DNA of 64,000 bases from Gibbula magus (Eukaryota; Mollusca; Gastropoda; Trochida; Trochidae): NCBI GenBank assembly GCA_936450465.1, contig OW388294.1, forward strand, positions 73,212,622 through 73,276,621. The letters are read 5' to 3'. Under the pieces are notes generated by a model. It saw only the letters and a program-made list of their open reading frames with translations, was not told the DNA's origin and did not search any database. Of the stretch, positions 26,351 to 37,705 are shown in pieces. Both the position numbers and the translations under genes were made by a program. Every line of letters starts with the position of its first letter. Position 1 is the stretch's first letter.

Positions 26351-27977
26351 ATACACGGGCCTGTGATCGGCATTCTCCAAAACAAGTAGCCGGGAAATAA
26401 ATTGACATAAAAATGTAAATTGTTGTAAAATGTAATGTCGCTGGGAATTAGTATTGGCCCGTCCAACGAAAATGCAGCTATCAATAGGCAATGGGAGACC
26501 TAGATAGTTATACAAAGGTACAGTGACTGATGTCCTTCTGTGTATCCCATCTGCATGTGGCATCAAGGTTTCATCTTCAAACGGTTGCATATTATGTTGT
26601 AACATATGCATGCCAAAAGAAATGATTGGCTAAAAAAAGTACCAGGCAAAAGAAAGTAAACACCTTAGTCGGTTTATTATATGTGTGCTTTTTAATTACA
26701 AATATCTTGTGTTCTCTTCATCGTACTCTAAAACTGAAAAGTGTAGACCTTTAGTCATCAGTCAAAGAATACGTCTACGCCCTTTTTAAGAATTAAAAAC
26801 AAAAGTAAAATTATAATTAAAAATTCTTCAAAAATTAATTCGGATAAACAACAACTGTTCATCGACATATAAGACATATTATATGTGAGAATCATCAAAT
26901 ATGCCTCTTTCTGTAAGCATTTACAACATTTTAAACATTGCGGGGGTATTGATGACGTACATTTCATTTCTGACCCTTTTCTACATTAACCAAAGATATT
27001 TTGAATAAAAAAACCCCAATTAGTTCAGTCAAACAACTGCAGATAAGTGATGTTGCGTCGTGCCATAATCTAATTTCTTTTAAAATATTGAATAAATCGA
27101 AACCATCTGAGGCGTGTGCTTTTTTTGCCTGGCAGTTTAGCACTACTCACCAGTCAATAGTCAAAGGATAAAATCCAGATTACTGCCTGATCATGGCCAC
27201 TGATTCGCGGAGAGTGTTGCATAGAATTGTTTATAGGCATTATATCGATTCCAGTTGTAGATTTACTTATGTTTGTTATCAAATGGATAGAAGGACATAA
27301 AAAACAGTAGATATTCATGGAAATGAATGTTTTCAAACTCTTGGAAATTGTCAATTTAATATAAGTTAATTAACTGATTATACCTTGTTTTGCAGATTCT
27401 GGTCATCTTGTTTAAAGTTTTATTCTAAGACAATGTTCATATTTCGAAATATCTAAATCAATATCCTGTGCTCAGTGAAAACGATTTAAAAACCTGTTCT
27501 GAAAAGTATTGTTTAGGGCATTGACAAATTGCATTCCATAAACTATATTTATTACCAAAGTCAACTTTGATTGGATGCATATTAGTTAATGCAGATTTCT
27601 GCCTTCTAAAACGGAAAAACGTCATTAAATAACATACAATACATTTTCATGTTCACGTGATGCGATAAATATTTTAGCTTAAGAACTAAAGTAACCTACC
27701 AACGACACTTAACTACATGATATGTAATACTAGCAGTGTGAGCTGTGTTTCTTGTCGCTCCTATATCGGACACAGACTGAATACTTTCTTTAAAAGAAAG
27801 AACTCTGTCATTGCAGATATGACATTTTTCTCTATAAGTACATTGGTCAACCTAGGTGTTATGCTGTGTAATCAGAGGTGTCAGCGCGTGTCACGGTGCC
27901 AGTTGATTGGATACACGACACGTGACCTTACATGTCATCTTCTCTCCAATCAGAGCTTTGGACTGAATATCAGCGAT

Positions 27978-28401
27978 AATAATAAATAATAATATAATAA
28001 TAATAATGAATTTATAAAGCGCCTAATTTCCAGGCGAGGCCTGCTCAACGGCGCTGAGAGAAGAAATCAGTGACAGATAGAATAAAATATGAGAGTTATT
28101 GGCAGTCAGTGGTTGAAAAGGAAGGTTTTAAGTTTTTGCTTGAATGATGATACAGATTCTGCGGACTTGATATGCGTGGGGAGAGGATTCCAGAGTCTGG
28201 GAGCTAGCACAGAGAAAGCGTTGTCAGAAAGTTTGGTCCTAGTAGATGGCACAGAAAGCAATGACTGGTTTGATGAACGGAGAGATCGCTGAGGCTGGTA
28301 TGTAGTGAGAAGTTCCTTCAGGTAGCGTGGGGATGAGTCAACATAGAGAGCAGAGAAGGTTAGCAGGAGTTGTTTGAATATGATTCTTTGTTGGTAGTGA
28401 T
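27978..28401. mobile_element. Dispersed repeat inserted in PAN exon A
   Basis: Starts with an (AAT)n run, then tttataaagcgcctaatttc and a GC-richer body. Comparison with copies 2 and 3 shows that exon A continues on both sides (ISD on the left; GSDLYDF and donor gtttga on the right). The boundary duplicates a hexamer, agcgat at 27972-27977 and agtgat at 28396-28401, possibly a target duplication. The interior frame 28089-28292 belongs to the repeat. Confidence 0.8.
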
Positions 28402-28496
28402 GGAAGTGATCTTTATGATTTTACCATGGAGAAAATGGTTTGAAGATATCAATATAATATACATACTTTGAGATTTGCGACCATCATGGTGCCATA

Positions 28497-28955
28497 CACT
28501 AAATGCCAAAAGAAACGTTACCCCTCATTGAAGTGTTAAAATTACAGACTTGAGAATGTACTGATAATTATGTTATCACCATTGTTTCATGGGTGGGGTC
28601 AATTGTCTTATTTCTGATAAAAGACAAATTAATTTTTGTAAAAAAGGGCAATTAAGTGAGGCCAAATGATATTGTCTACTTTTATAATGCATGGACATGT
28701 ATAAACATTGAAATCAATTATCTTTTGGATAAGAATTATTCGTGATTCTTTTTAAAATATTGACCCACTACTGAGCATTGCAAAGTTTCGCTTCTATACA
28801 TAATTCCATGGTTCTAAGATATTGTTTTTGGTTAAAATGTATTCCGACTATTTCAGAAAGCCTTAAACGACTAATTCGTCTTTAAATCTGACTAACTCAT
28901 AAACAGTTCACATATTTAAATTCAAAGGAGTTAGTGTTTCTTTTGGCGTTTAGTG
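28497..28955. mobile_element. 459-bp MITE with AAAAGAAACG-type ends
   Basis: Terminal inverted repeats start CACTAAATGCCAAAAGAAAC (left) and CACTAAACGCCAAAAGAAAC (right, read inward), with TA on both sides. The equivalent intron sites at about 37,180 and 41,820 run straight through (catggtgtcataaat), so those are empty sites. Confidence 0.88.
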
Positions 28956-29150
28956 TACTGAAACTCCTACTCTGAGTGTTGAGGTATCGCTACATATATC
29001 AGAACACTTGAACTACCTTCGAACACCAATGTTTGTGTTAACACCTTAAAATGGCCACCCGAAGGTTAATGGACCCCCATACCTTAACCGAACCAAATAC
29101 ATGTGTTTTAGAATAGTATTATTTATTTCGTTTTTAAAATTACATTGCAG

Positions 29151-29223
29151 AATCTTTCCGTTGAGGCACATTTCAAAGAAAGGGAGGTGATAACGCACAT
29201 GTCGCAGAGGGAATACGTTGCAG
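29151..29223 (+). CDS. PAN/EB copy 1 exon B
   Basis: 73 nt, acceptor tacattgcag, donor gtagat; encodes NLSVEAHFKEREVITHMSQR and ends REYVA. Homologous to 50494-50575 and 60455-60536, whose versions are nine nucleotides longer, and close to the relic exons at 37449-37521 and 42082-42154, which are also 73 nt. Confidence 0.75.
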
Positions 29224-29351
29224 GTAGATACAATAGATATGTATAAGTTTTAATCAAATCGAAAGTAAAATCCTAAATTTTGAATATTTGTAATTCATTC
29301 ATCTTCTCAGTTAATACATTTAAAAACATATATTTGGCATCGATGTTTTAG

Positions 29352-29480
29352 TATCTGCATTTGGAATCCCATGTACAAAGAAGCAACAATGCAGGTATCA
29401 GTTTGGAAGCTGTCTAAATGGTTTCTGTGCCTGTGTCATCGGTTACAGTTATGACTTTAACTTGGATACATGTGTGGAAA
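29352..29480 (+). CDS. PAN/EB copy 1 exon C (EB/EGF-like module)
   Basis: Six cysteines spaced C-x5-C-x6-C-x4-C-x1-C-x(10-12)-C. Key residues are FGIPCTKKQQC, FGSCLNGFCAC and IGYSYDF. Acceptor tgttttag, donor gtaagt, phase 1 at both ends. Confidence 0.82.
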
Positions 29481-29633
29481 GTAAGTAAAATTTCTTGTTA
29501 TTTTGTTTGAATCAGTTCAAATCAATTACAGTTGTCTAAATTGTTCTGTAAATGTGAAGATGTGAATAAATCAGAACAGTGAGTGAAGTGCAATAATTGC
29601 TGAACACCAACAAATTTACGGTTTTATTCACAG

Positions 29634-29914
29634 CTTGCACAGTATATGGGAACACATTCTGGTCCCACGCAAATAGTGCCATCGCAAATCACAATGATAG
29701 ATATATTGCCCGTTCAAATATGATCCCAGCAGACTGCATGGAATATTGTGTAAATGAAACTTCATTCACTTGTGTAAACGCAGAGTACAGTTCCACTGAT
29801 GGACCGATACCTGTATGTAAGTTATGTTCCCACACCTGGTCAGCAGTCGTTCCAGGTGATCGGGAAGATGGAAATGCTCGTGGGTATGTTCTTTTCAACA
29901 GGAATTGTAAATGA
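29634..29914 (+). CDS. PAN/EB copy 1 exon D (C-terminal PAN-like module)
   Basis: Acceptor tattcacag, phase 1, stop TGA at 29912-29914. VYGNTFWSHAN, DCMEYCVNETSFTCVNAEYS, and a terminal GYVLFNRNCK give the C-x3-C and C-terminal cysteine pattern seen in copy 2. Confidence 0.82.
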
Positions 29915-30693
29915 GGGGAAATAACTCAAGAGGTCATGGCTTTGACTGATTAATATTGTGTATTCTCTCCATTCTCGCAAATCATTGCTGTTATTTGTTT
30001 ATGTATTTTTATTCTTTGAAGTAAGTTGTGACATATAATATTACGTTTGTGGGGGACATGAACAAGATGATCATGATAAGTATATCAACCATAATACATG
30101 TAGGTACATGTTAATATCGATATGCATAGTACAAACTATTATAATGATTGGCAATACTCAGATTTAGCATTACTGTAATGATTAACATAAACAAATATCC
30201 CCTTCATGATCATCACGAGCGAGTATCTGTCTCAGCTAAATCCCCCCTCCCCTCATCAAAAGCTTTATTATTTCGAGTCATCATTATTTGCGCAAAATGA
30301 TTACGCAAAATGCCCTCTTCCGTCCTAATTATAACATGAGTGTACAACATGTATTTAACATAATTTTCAATTTGCATCGAATTTTCTTTGCAAAAACCAA
30401 TACAATTTATATTATTTTCTCACATTATGACATGCCATAACTATCTTTCAGTATCCATGGTGTATACACGTTTATGTACCTTTACAGGTTAATGGTTATC
30501 TCCCCAAAGAGACTTCATTTTTTATGAAACTTTACTTTGAACTATTTCAATTTCAATGAAAAAGTGGATGATCAGTTGACATGAACGCATTCGTCTTACG
30601 ATAGATGTTAGAGGTAGGGTGCTTCTTCGACATCCGTACGCCCAGATAAATGAGCTTACTTAGTTGTACTGATGCTGATATGCAGTGAGAGAG

Positions 30694-32556
30694 GAGGTGA
30701 CATTAGAGGGGGCAATCTCACAGAGTTGGGGGGACATTAGAGGGGGGACACCTCACAGAGTTAGAGGTGACATTAGACGTGAAACACCTCAAAGAGTTAG
30801 GGGTGACATTAGACGGGGGACACCTCACAGAGTTAGGGGTGACATTAGACGGGGGACACCTCACAGAGTTAGAGGTGACATAAGACGGGGGACACCTCAC
30901 AGAGTATGGGGTGACATTAGACGGGGGACACCTCACAGAGTTAGGGGTGACATTAGACGGGGGACACCTCACAGAGTTAGAGGTGACATAAGACGGGGGA
31001 CACCTCACAGAGTATGGGGTGACATTAGACGGGGGACACCTCACAGAGTTAGGGGTGACATAAGACGGGGGACACCTCACAGAGTATGGGGTGACATTAG
31101 ACGGGGGACACCTCACAGAGTTAGGGGTGACATTAGACGGGGGACACCTCACAGAGTTAGGGGTGACATTAGACGGGGGACACCTCACAAAGTTAGAGGT
31201 GACATTAGACGGAGGACACCTCACAGAGTTAGATGTGACATAAGACGGGGGACACCTCACATAGTTAGGGGTGACATTAGACGGGGGACACCTCACAGAG
31301 TTAGAGGTGACATAATACAGGGGGACACCTCACAGAGTTAGATGTGACATTAGACGGGGGACACCTCACAGAGTTAGGAGTGACATTAGACGGGGGACAC
31401 CTCACATAGTTAGGGGTGACATTAGACGGGGGACACCTCACAGAGTTAGGGGTGACATAATACAGGGGGACACCTCACAGAGTTAGATGTGACATTAGAC
31501 GGGGGACACCTCACAGAGTTAGGGGTGACATAATACAGGGGGACACCTCACAGAGTTAGATGTGACATTAGACGGGGGACACCTCACAGAGTTAGACGGG
31601 GGACACCTCACAGAGTTAGGGGTGACATTAGACGGGGGACACCTCATAGAGTTAGAGGTGACATTAGACGGGGGACACCTCACAGAGTTAGATGTGACAT
31701 TAGAACGGGGGACACCTCACAGAGTTAGGGATGACATTAGACGGGGGACACCTCACAAAGTTAGAGGTGACATTAGACGGGGGACACCTCACAGAGTTGG
31801 AGGTGACATTAGACGGGGGACACCTCACAGAGTTAGGGGTGACATAAGACGGGGGACACCTCACAGAGTTAGGGGTGACATTAGACGGCGGACACCTCAC
31901 AGAGTTAGATGTGACATTAGACGGGGGACACCTCACAGAGTTAGGGGTGACATTAGACGGGGGACACCTCACATAGTTAGGGGTGACATTAGACGGGGGA
32001 CACCTCACAGAGTTAGGGGTGATATTAGACGGGGGACACCTCACAGAGTTAGGGGTGACATTAGACGGGGGACATCTCACAGAGTTAGGGATGACATTAG
32101 ACGGGGGACATCTCACAGAGTTAGAGGTGACATTAGACGGGGGACACCTCACATAGTTAGGGGTGATATTAGACGGGGGACACCTCACAGAGTTAGATGT
32201 GACATTAGACGGGGGACACCTCACAGAGTTAGGGGTGACATTAGACGGGGGACATCTCACAGAGTTAGGGATGACATTAGACGGGGGACATCTCACAGAG
32301 TTAGAGGTGACATTAGACGGGGGACACCTCACAGAGTTAGAGGTGACATTAGAAGGGGGACACCTCACAGAGTAAGGGGTGACATAAGACTGGGGACACC
32401 TCACAGAGTTAGATGTGACATTAGACGGGGGACACCTCACAGAGTTAGGGGTGACATTAGACGGGGGACATCTCACAGAGTATGGGGTGACATTAGACGG
32501 GGGACACCTCACAAAGTTAGAGGTGACATTAGACGAGGAACACCTCACAGAGATAG
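30694..32556. repeat. 36-bp minisatellite, about 52 units
   Basis: Near-perfect 36-bp units: gtgacattagacggggga then cacctcacagagttaggg. The period is a multiple of three, so long frames stay open on both strands (30685-31341 and 31562-32596 on +; 30718-31296 and 31700-32548 on -). They encode 12-residue repeats such as GDIRRGTPHRVR. One-base indels near 31,315 and 31,460 and the absence of flanking exons argue against coding. Variants are ordered: attaggg/ataagac/tatgggg units recur every 3 units at 30.84-31.1 kb, and a 180-bp (5-unit) duplication is visible at 32,072 and 32,252. Confidence 0.97.
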
Positions 32557-34239
32557 GGCTGAAACCGGTAAGAAGAGCTATTCCCCTTATTTGTAGTTGT
32601 CATGGCATGACACTTACTTACGAATGTTTGGTCGTATTTAAACCTGAGGACAAGCTGACACGAATGTTATGTTACATGCGACACTGACTAATCTCCACAG
32701 GAACTCGATATCGTATAATTAAAACGTAGGTGGAAAAAACCCTACACATTATATCAATTAGAGTATTGGAGCAAGAGCAGCCATATTGCCGATCTAAGGG
32801 TCCATTCAATATTAGGTCAATAGTTAAGAATAGCTAAGAATTGGTGACATTCACAAATAAACACACGTTCCTATCAATGATACATATATCTGCAAACCCC
32901 GGCTGATTTCCACCATATACCACCTTTAAGATAACTTTAATAGCTCTTCAAACTCGAAAATCGACCACAAAAACCTCTCCCGTGAACATTACTCCACAGT
33001 CGATACCCATTCAAACGATCTGATTGGTCTGTTGGGCGGAAGTGTTAATAAAGTATCGGTAAACAAACACAACGGCGTGGTGAAGATATGGTGTTTCGAT
33101 AATTGCTACCCTATAAATTCAACAACTGACCAGAGTGAAGTTTTGAAATTTAAACTACAGAGTCAGATAAACAGACCAATCAGGGTATTAATTAATCAAT
33201 TGTCTTGGCGTTCTATGTGAGCATTATTTAGTTATTTTGATATGTTGTCCGGGTAGATATATGTTCACTTTAGTCTGGCTTTTAAGCACATGGTAGTGAC
33301 TAGGGGTTGGTGGCTGTTATTTTTTTTAATATACATTTGCAGACATTTACTTTGTATATGATGAACAAATTAAGCACATGTTTTAAAGAAGAAAGGGATT
33401 AAAGAGACATGGGTGCATTTCTGTTTGTACATGCATATTCAAGTAGTTAAGTGTTGCATCAATGTCGACCATTTGTAAACATTTTTCTTTTTTGACTTTG
33501 CTAGATATTTTGGTTTGATTATAATCGTAAATGCTCCTTATGTAAAATAAACTGGAGAAAAACATTACCTGTCGTGTTTTTTGTATGAGGGACGTGAAAC
33601 AACTCATTGAAATATTCCCATAAACATTATCAGAATATGATTGTCCTTTTTATGACAACAGAAAGATCTATTTCACTAAAATAACGCATGGTTTATGACT
33701 GATTCCTGCTTCTTTGCCATACTTATAAAGTCCGAATATACAATGAAATTAATTTTCAGATCTCAGATTCAAACGAAACCCTCGATTTGACATACTTTGA
33801 ACAAAACTATTAACCCGGTTTTTCATACGAAGGCTTACATTGGTATACTTACCCAAAATGGATGGAAGGTATATTGGCCATGTTTGTTTCATATTCACTG
33901 TCTTTCCTGCATTCCAATTCTTTGACTGCATTTGTCCAATGGCAAATCGAATAGTTTAGACAATTTATACAGATTAAGTGCAATGCAATTCTAGAAGGAC
34001 ATCTGAGATCTATGGTTAATCCATGGTCATGACGTCACTCTATTGTGTTATCAGTTGATTATTATTTAGGAATCTACTGGGCATTGACTGTCCCAGTCAG
34101 GAGGGGTGTTAGGTTTTATAGACATTATCAGTAATGGCTAATCAAATACTTTTTTCGAGACTGATGTATTTTGTCCTGGTGTGTCTGAATAGGATCTTTA
34201 AGTTTCTCTCAACTATACAAATTATTTTGTCTAATGCAT
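32557..34239. other. No supported gene
   Basis: Only short, motif-free frames. I see no clear repeat structure in this stretch. Confidence 0.5.
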
Positions 34240-34312
34240 GAACCTGGATTCGAACATGCAACCCTTTGCTTGGTAGTCAGCGCTTCTAGCTATTAGGCCA
34301 CAAGACGCTATT
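34240..34312 (-). repeat. tRNA-like sequence (SINE head or tRNA relic)
   Basis: On the minus strand, a box-A-like gtggcctaatagctagaagc is followed about 30 nt later by a box-B-like tgttcgaatcc. The cloverleaf stems do not pair well, so a functional tRNA is unlikely; a tRNA-derived SINE is the better reading. Confidence 0.4.
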
Positions 34313-34600
34313 AGAAATCTTAGGATTGTTTGTCAAGACTTTCTATTCAAGACTTTTAACGCACGGAAGGCAAGGAAAGTCAGAGTTTTAGCTGTCAATC
34401 ACATCGCTTCGCGTGGAAGTTTTGCGCTGCACGTGCGTGGAAGAATCCATTTCATGAGTGTCGCAGCTACTTGTACCATATCCGATGAATGAGCACCGAA
34501 ATTTGCAAAATAATTGATTTTGATGTCCAATTATTGAAATTTATTTTAAGTGTAAAATAATCACATATACATATTTCGAGACGTCATTTATGGATTGAGA

Positions 34601-34705
34601 TGGAGAATGCATTCGGAGCTGTGGATTCGTTAAAAATAATCAACAAGCCCCGAAGGAGCGAGTTGATTATTTTTAACGAATCCACTGCTCCGAATGCATT
34701 CTCCA
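34601..34705. repeat. 44-bp-arm hairpin
   Basis: Arms 34601-34644 and 34662-34705 are complementary with a single mismatch and separated by 17 nt. The left arm starts tggagaatgcattcggagc. No protein coding. It could be a foldback MITE. Confidence 0.92.
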
Positions 34706-35669
34706 TTACATAAAGAACTTGATGCATAAAATTTCATTATTTATTTTGTTGTTGTTGTTTAACTTCTTCATTTCGGAGATAATGGTATTGATTTAAGGCA
34801 TTTACAGCTCTTCTTCTGAAGTACAGCATTACATTCCCAAGTTTTAAGATAGTATCTTATAATGTAACAACCAAGATATGTTAATCCGTAAGACTTGGGG
34901 ACTGTCAATATTGCTCACTTTTGAGTTCTTTCATTGCCTGGTTCATTTTAGCACTTACCGCCCTTTCGGGTCTTACACTCTGGGGTGACTTTTTGCAGAG
35001 ACAAGAACAGATAAAGTTTAAATTTCACCAAATTGGTTAAGTTTTTTTATATGTATATTTCGTTCGCCGGATAGTATTGAACTTAGCATGAACAATATAA
35101 CATATGCAAAAGACACGTATTTGATGGACTTATTTTCAGTAGCATGAACTATCAGGTAGAAAGAGTTAGCAATCGCTAAAACGAGACTACACATAAATGT
35201 GTGTAAATAGAATAAAGCCTTCCATGAGCTACGTAATACAAGGACATATCGTGCAGATAATAAGACTATTGGTAGCATAATTGGTGAATAGACCAGTTCA
35301 AATTAGAACGTTTGATATTGTTTTAAGTAAGTAATGGAAGCAATTATACGTGCCTATAAAAAGCAAAATTATGTTTTCATGTGAAATACTGTTATTATTG
35401 TTATAGAATCTGGCATGCTACCCCTCAATTGTTTATTTTCAAAACCAAAGTTTTGTAATTTTCTTCTGTGAAACATCTTATCAAACATGTATTTCCTGTT
35501 ATACACATTCAATGTATTTGAAATGAAAATATTCTCATTAAGTCGATATGAACACTTTTGAAAACTTTTTAATGAAATTGGAATGTTCAAAATTTGACCC
35601 TTTCTGTCTATTTCATTGTGCCAAAGTTCATAAACATCACAGGATAGTTTGAGAATTATTATTTAAGTA
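34706..35669. other. No supported gene; contains a copy of the PAN-gene upstream block
   Basis: 35,208-35,430 aligns with 40,603-40,815 and 48,777-48,985 (the block preceding PAN/EB exon A in copy 2). The hydrophobic minus-strand frame at 35018-35278 has no support from the aligned copies. Confidence 0.5.
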
Positions 35670-36836
35670 TAACATCAGCAGAATAAAATGGATAAGTAAG
35701 TCTGTTAATGGAGCTACACAAAAAGGATATACAAGTTTCCTCCAACTAAATTTCCACTTTACATTCCAGATATATAATTGAACGTTAGACTTGCGTGAAT
35801 CATGCAAAAACGGGAATTCACATTATAAATAAAAAAGGGGCGAAGTAAATTTTCGAACAATGTTCAAATGGCACTTAGTTTAAACTTATAAACGTATCTA
35901 GTAAATAAATAAATAAATAATTGTTCTATTGGCGATAAATAGTATATATTCATGAAACCAAAAACACAGAAAATCATTTAATTCCCGACTGCATTAATAG
36001 AATTGAAGATCTGAAATCATAAGTTGTCATGGAATGTCACAGATTAAACTGAACAATCAGGGGATGTCATATATCACTCGTCAGTGGTTGATGTTTTATG
36101 ATTGAGGGTTCATTGAGGTTAAGAATTAGGTTCTAGTTGCCTAAATTACACTGAGGCATGTGGTACAGTAAGGCCAATTATTCTGGACAATGTAATGGTT
36201 GAAACTAAAAACTTCATGAAAAGAGCTTGCTAACCAAATGCTAAAAAGTGCATAATGAGACTTTAAAAATCAATCAAGGGAAAAATTGGATTTTCAGAGT
36301 GGTTCAAAAGAAAGCTGAATAACGTAGCTTTATGCTAATAACACGTTTAAAAATCCTGATGGATTCATATTGTGGCAAAATGCAGCACGTTTAAGAAGTT
36401 TAAAATTGTCCGGTTTTCGACCAGGCTGGTAGTAACCAATAAATGTGATTTAGATGTCCAGAAGAAGTTGAAAGTAAACTTTTACGATTGTGAATAGAAA
36501 AAAAGGTTGTATGCTTTACATCTTAACCCCTAAACGATGAAAATACTGTTATTGAGTAATTTTAAGTGTGAAACGTATGAAATATATTTTTCTAGTCATT
36601 AAAGATCTTTTCTCGTAATTTACCTTAGTGAAAACGAGTTTACTGTGTTGTCAAATGACTTAATAGTCTTAAGGTACACAGACGATATTTTAATGTGAAC
36701 ATTTTTGCTTGAAAATGAAAACTTTTCTTTTTTGGGCTATCACCCAAACGCATTATCATTCAAATGTAGCAAAATTCAAGCAGCATTTGAATGAACTGAA
36801 TGCTTCTACAGGGTATAAAATGTACCTACTTTGCAT

Positions 36837-37149
36837 TATATTGCGCACATGTACGAAATCATGCCGCGATTGACCAGTGGAGAAAGAGAAAAAGCTCTGG
36901 GGATGTTGCAGCTTGGGTCGACCAACAAAGATGTTACCAATGCCTTTGGATGTAACCGTATGACCATCATTAGGCCTATCATGCCTATCATGCCTATCAG
37001 CGGTGACTCCGGAGTCGTATAATGGTCATACAGTGACATCCAAAGACATGAGCAACATCATTGTTGGTCGACCCAAGCTGCAACATCCCCAGAGCTCTTT
37101 CTCTTTCTCCACTGGTCAATCGCGGCATGATTTCGTACATGTGTGCCAT
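36837..37149. mobile_element. Head-to-head pair of Tc1-like transposase N-termini
   Basis: Arms 36,837-36,971 (+) and 37,019-37,149 (-) are inverted copies about 90% alike. Each reads as the start of a Tc1/mariner transposase helix-turn-helix (MPRLTSGERE, ALGMLQLGSTN, DV..., FGC). The spacer holds atcatgccta repeats and gactccggagtc. No catalytic DDE region is present. Only duplication unit A has it. Confidence 0.8.
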
Positions 37150-37448
37150 ATCATGCAAAAGATCTGTGACCATTCGATCATGGTGTCATAAATAAAATTC
37201 TACTTTGAGTGTATAAGTATCACTACATCAATCAGTTCCCTTGACCTACCTTCGAGCGGCCCTGTTAGCGTTAATATGGCCACCAGAAGGAATATGGACT
37301 GCATGGCTTAACCGAACGATGTACATTTGTTTAAGAACTCTTTTATTGATAAAGGAGTACTATTTAGCCATTTGATACACTTATTTTAGTAGCAAAGGCG
37401 TGCTGGTGTGCCTTAATGTTTTCGAGTTTTTAAAAAAATTCATTGCAG

Positions 37449-37705
37449 CACCATCCCATTCAGGCAGGTTTCAAAGGAACCGAATTGACAACGGACAAGA
37501 ATCCAAGACAATACGTTGAAGGTAGAGACAATAGATGGTTATAAGTTTTAATCAATGTGAAAGTGCATAATGTGCGCATTCATACTGAATTTGGAATACT
37601 TGTTATTCATCTTCTCAGTTAAAACCTTTAAAGACATATATCTTGCATCGGTGTTTTAGTATCTACATTTGGAATTCCGTGTACAAAGAAACAACAATGC
37701 AACTC
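37449..37705 (+). pseudogene. PAN/EB relic in unit A: exon B and truncated exon C
   Basis: Exon B (37449-37521) reads HHPIQAGFKGTELTTDKNPR then QYVE and keeps acceptor ttgcag and donor gtagag. Exon C (37660-37705) begins STFGIPCTKKQQCN and then runs into retrotransposon sequence, so four of six cysteines are lost. No exon A or D was found nearby. The preceding intron aligns with copy 1 (ggccacc..gaagg, taaccgaac). Confidence 0.85.

Larger units (their letters stand above)
27817..29914 (+). pseudogene. PAN/EB-module gene copy 1, exon split by repeat
   Basis: Four exon blocks match copies 2 and 3: A (27817-27977 continuing 28402-28437), B 29151-29223, C 29352-29480 and D 29634-29914. A ends at donor ATG|gtttga, B at GCAG|gtagat, C at GAAA|gtaagt, and D ends in TGA; phases agree with the other copies. 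A is PAN-like (RCQRVSRCQLIGYTTRDLTC). C is a six-cysteine EB/EGF-like module (CRYQFGSCLNGFCACVIGYS). D is a full PAN-like module (CMEYCVNETSFTCVN, YVLFNRNCK). A repeat insertion at 27978-28401 brings a stop soon after GLNISD, so this copy is probably broken unless splicing bypasses exon A. Exons B-D are still open. 5' exons not found. Confidence 0.75.

Noticed and set aside
30685..32596. Long open frames in the 36-bp repeat as protein genes
   Set aside because: They exist on both strands and in several frames because the period is a multiple of three; single-base indels break them and no flanking exons exist.
35018..35278. Minus-strand hydrophobic frame that looks like a signal or membrane protein
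   Set aside because: The homologous block at 40.6 and 48.8 kb does not keep the frame.
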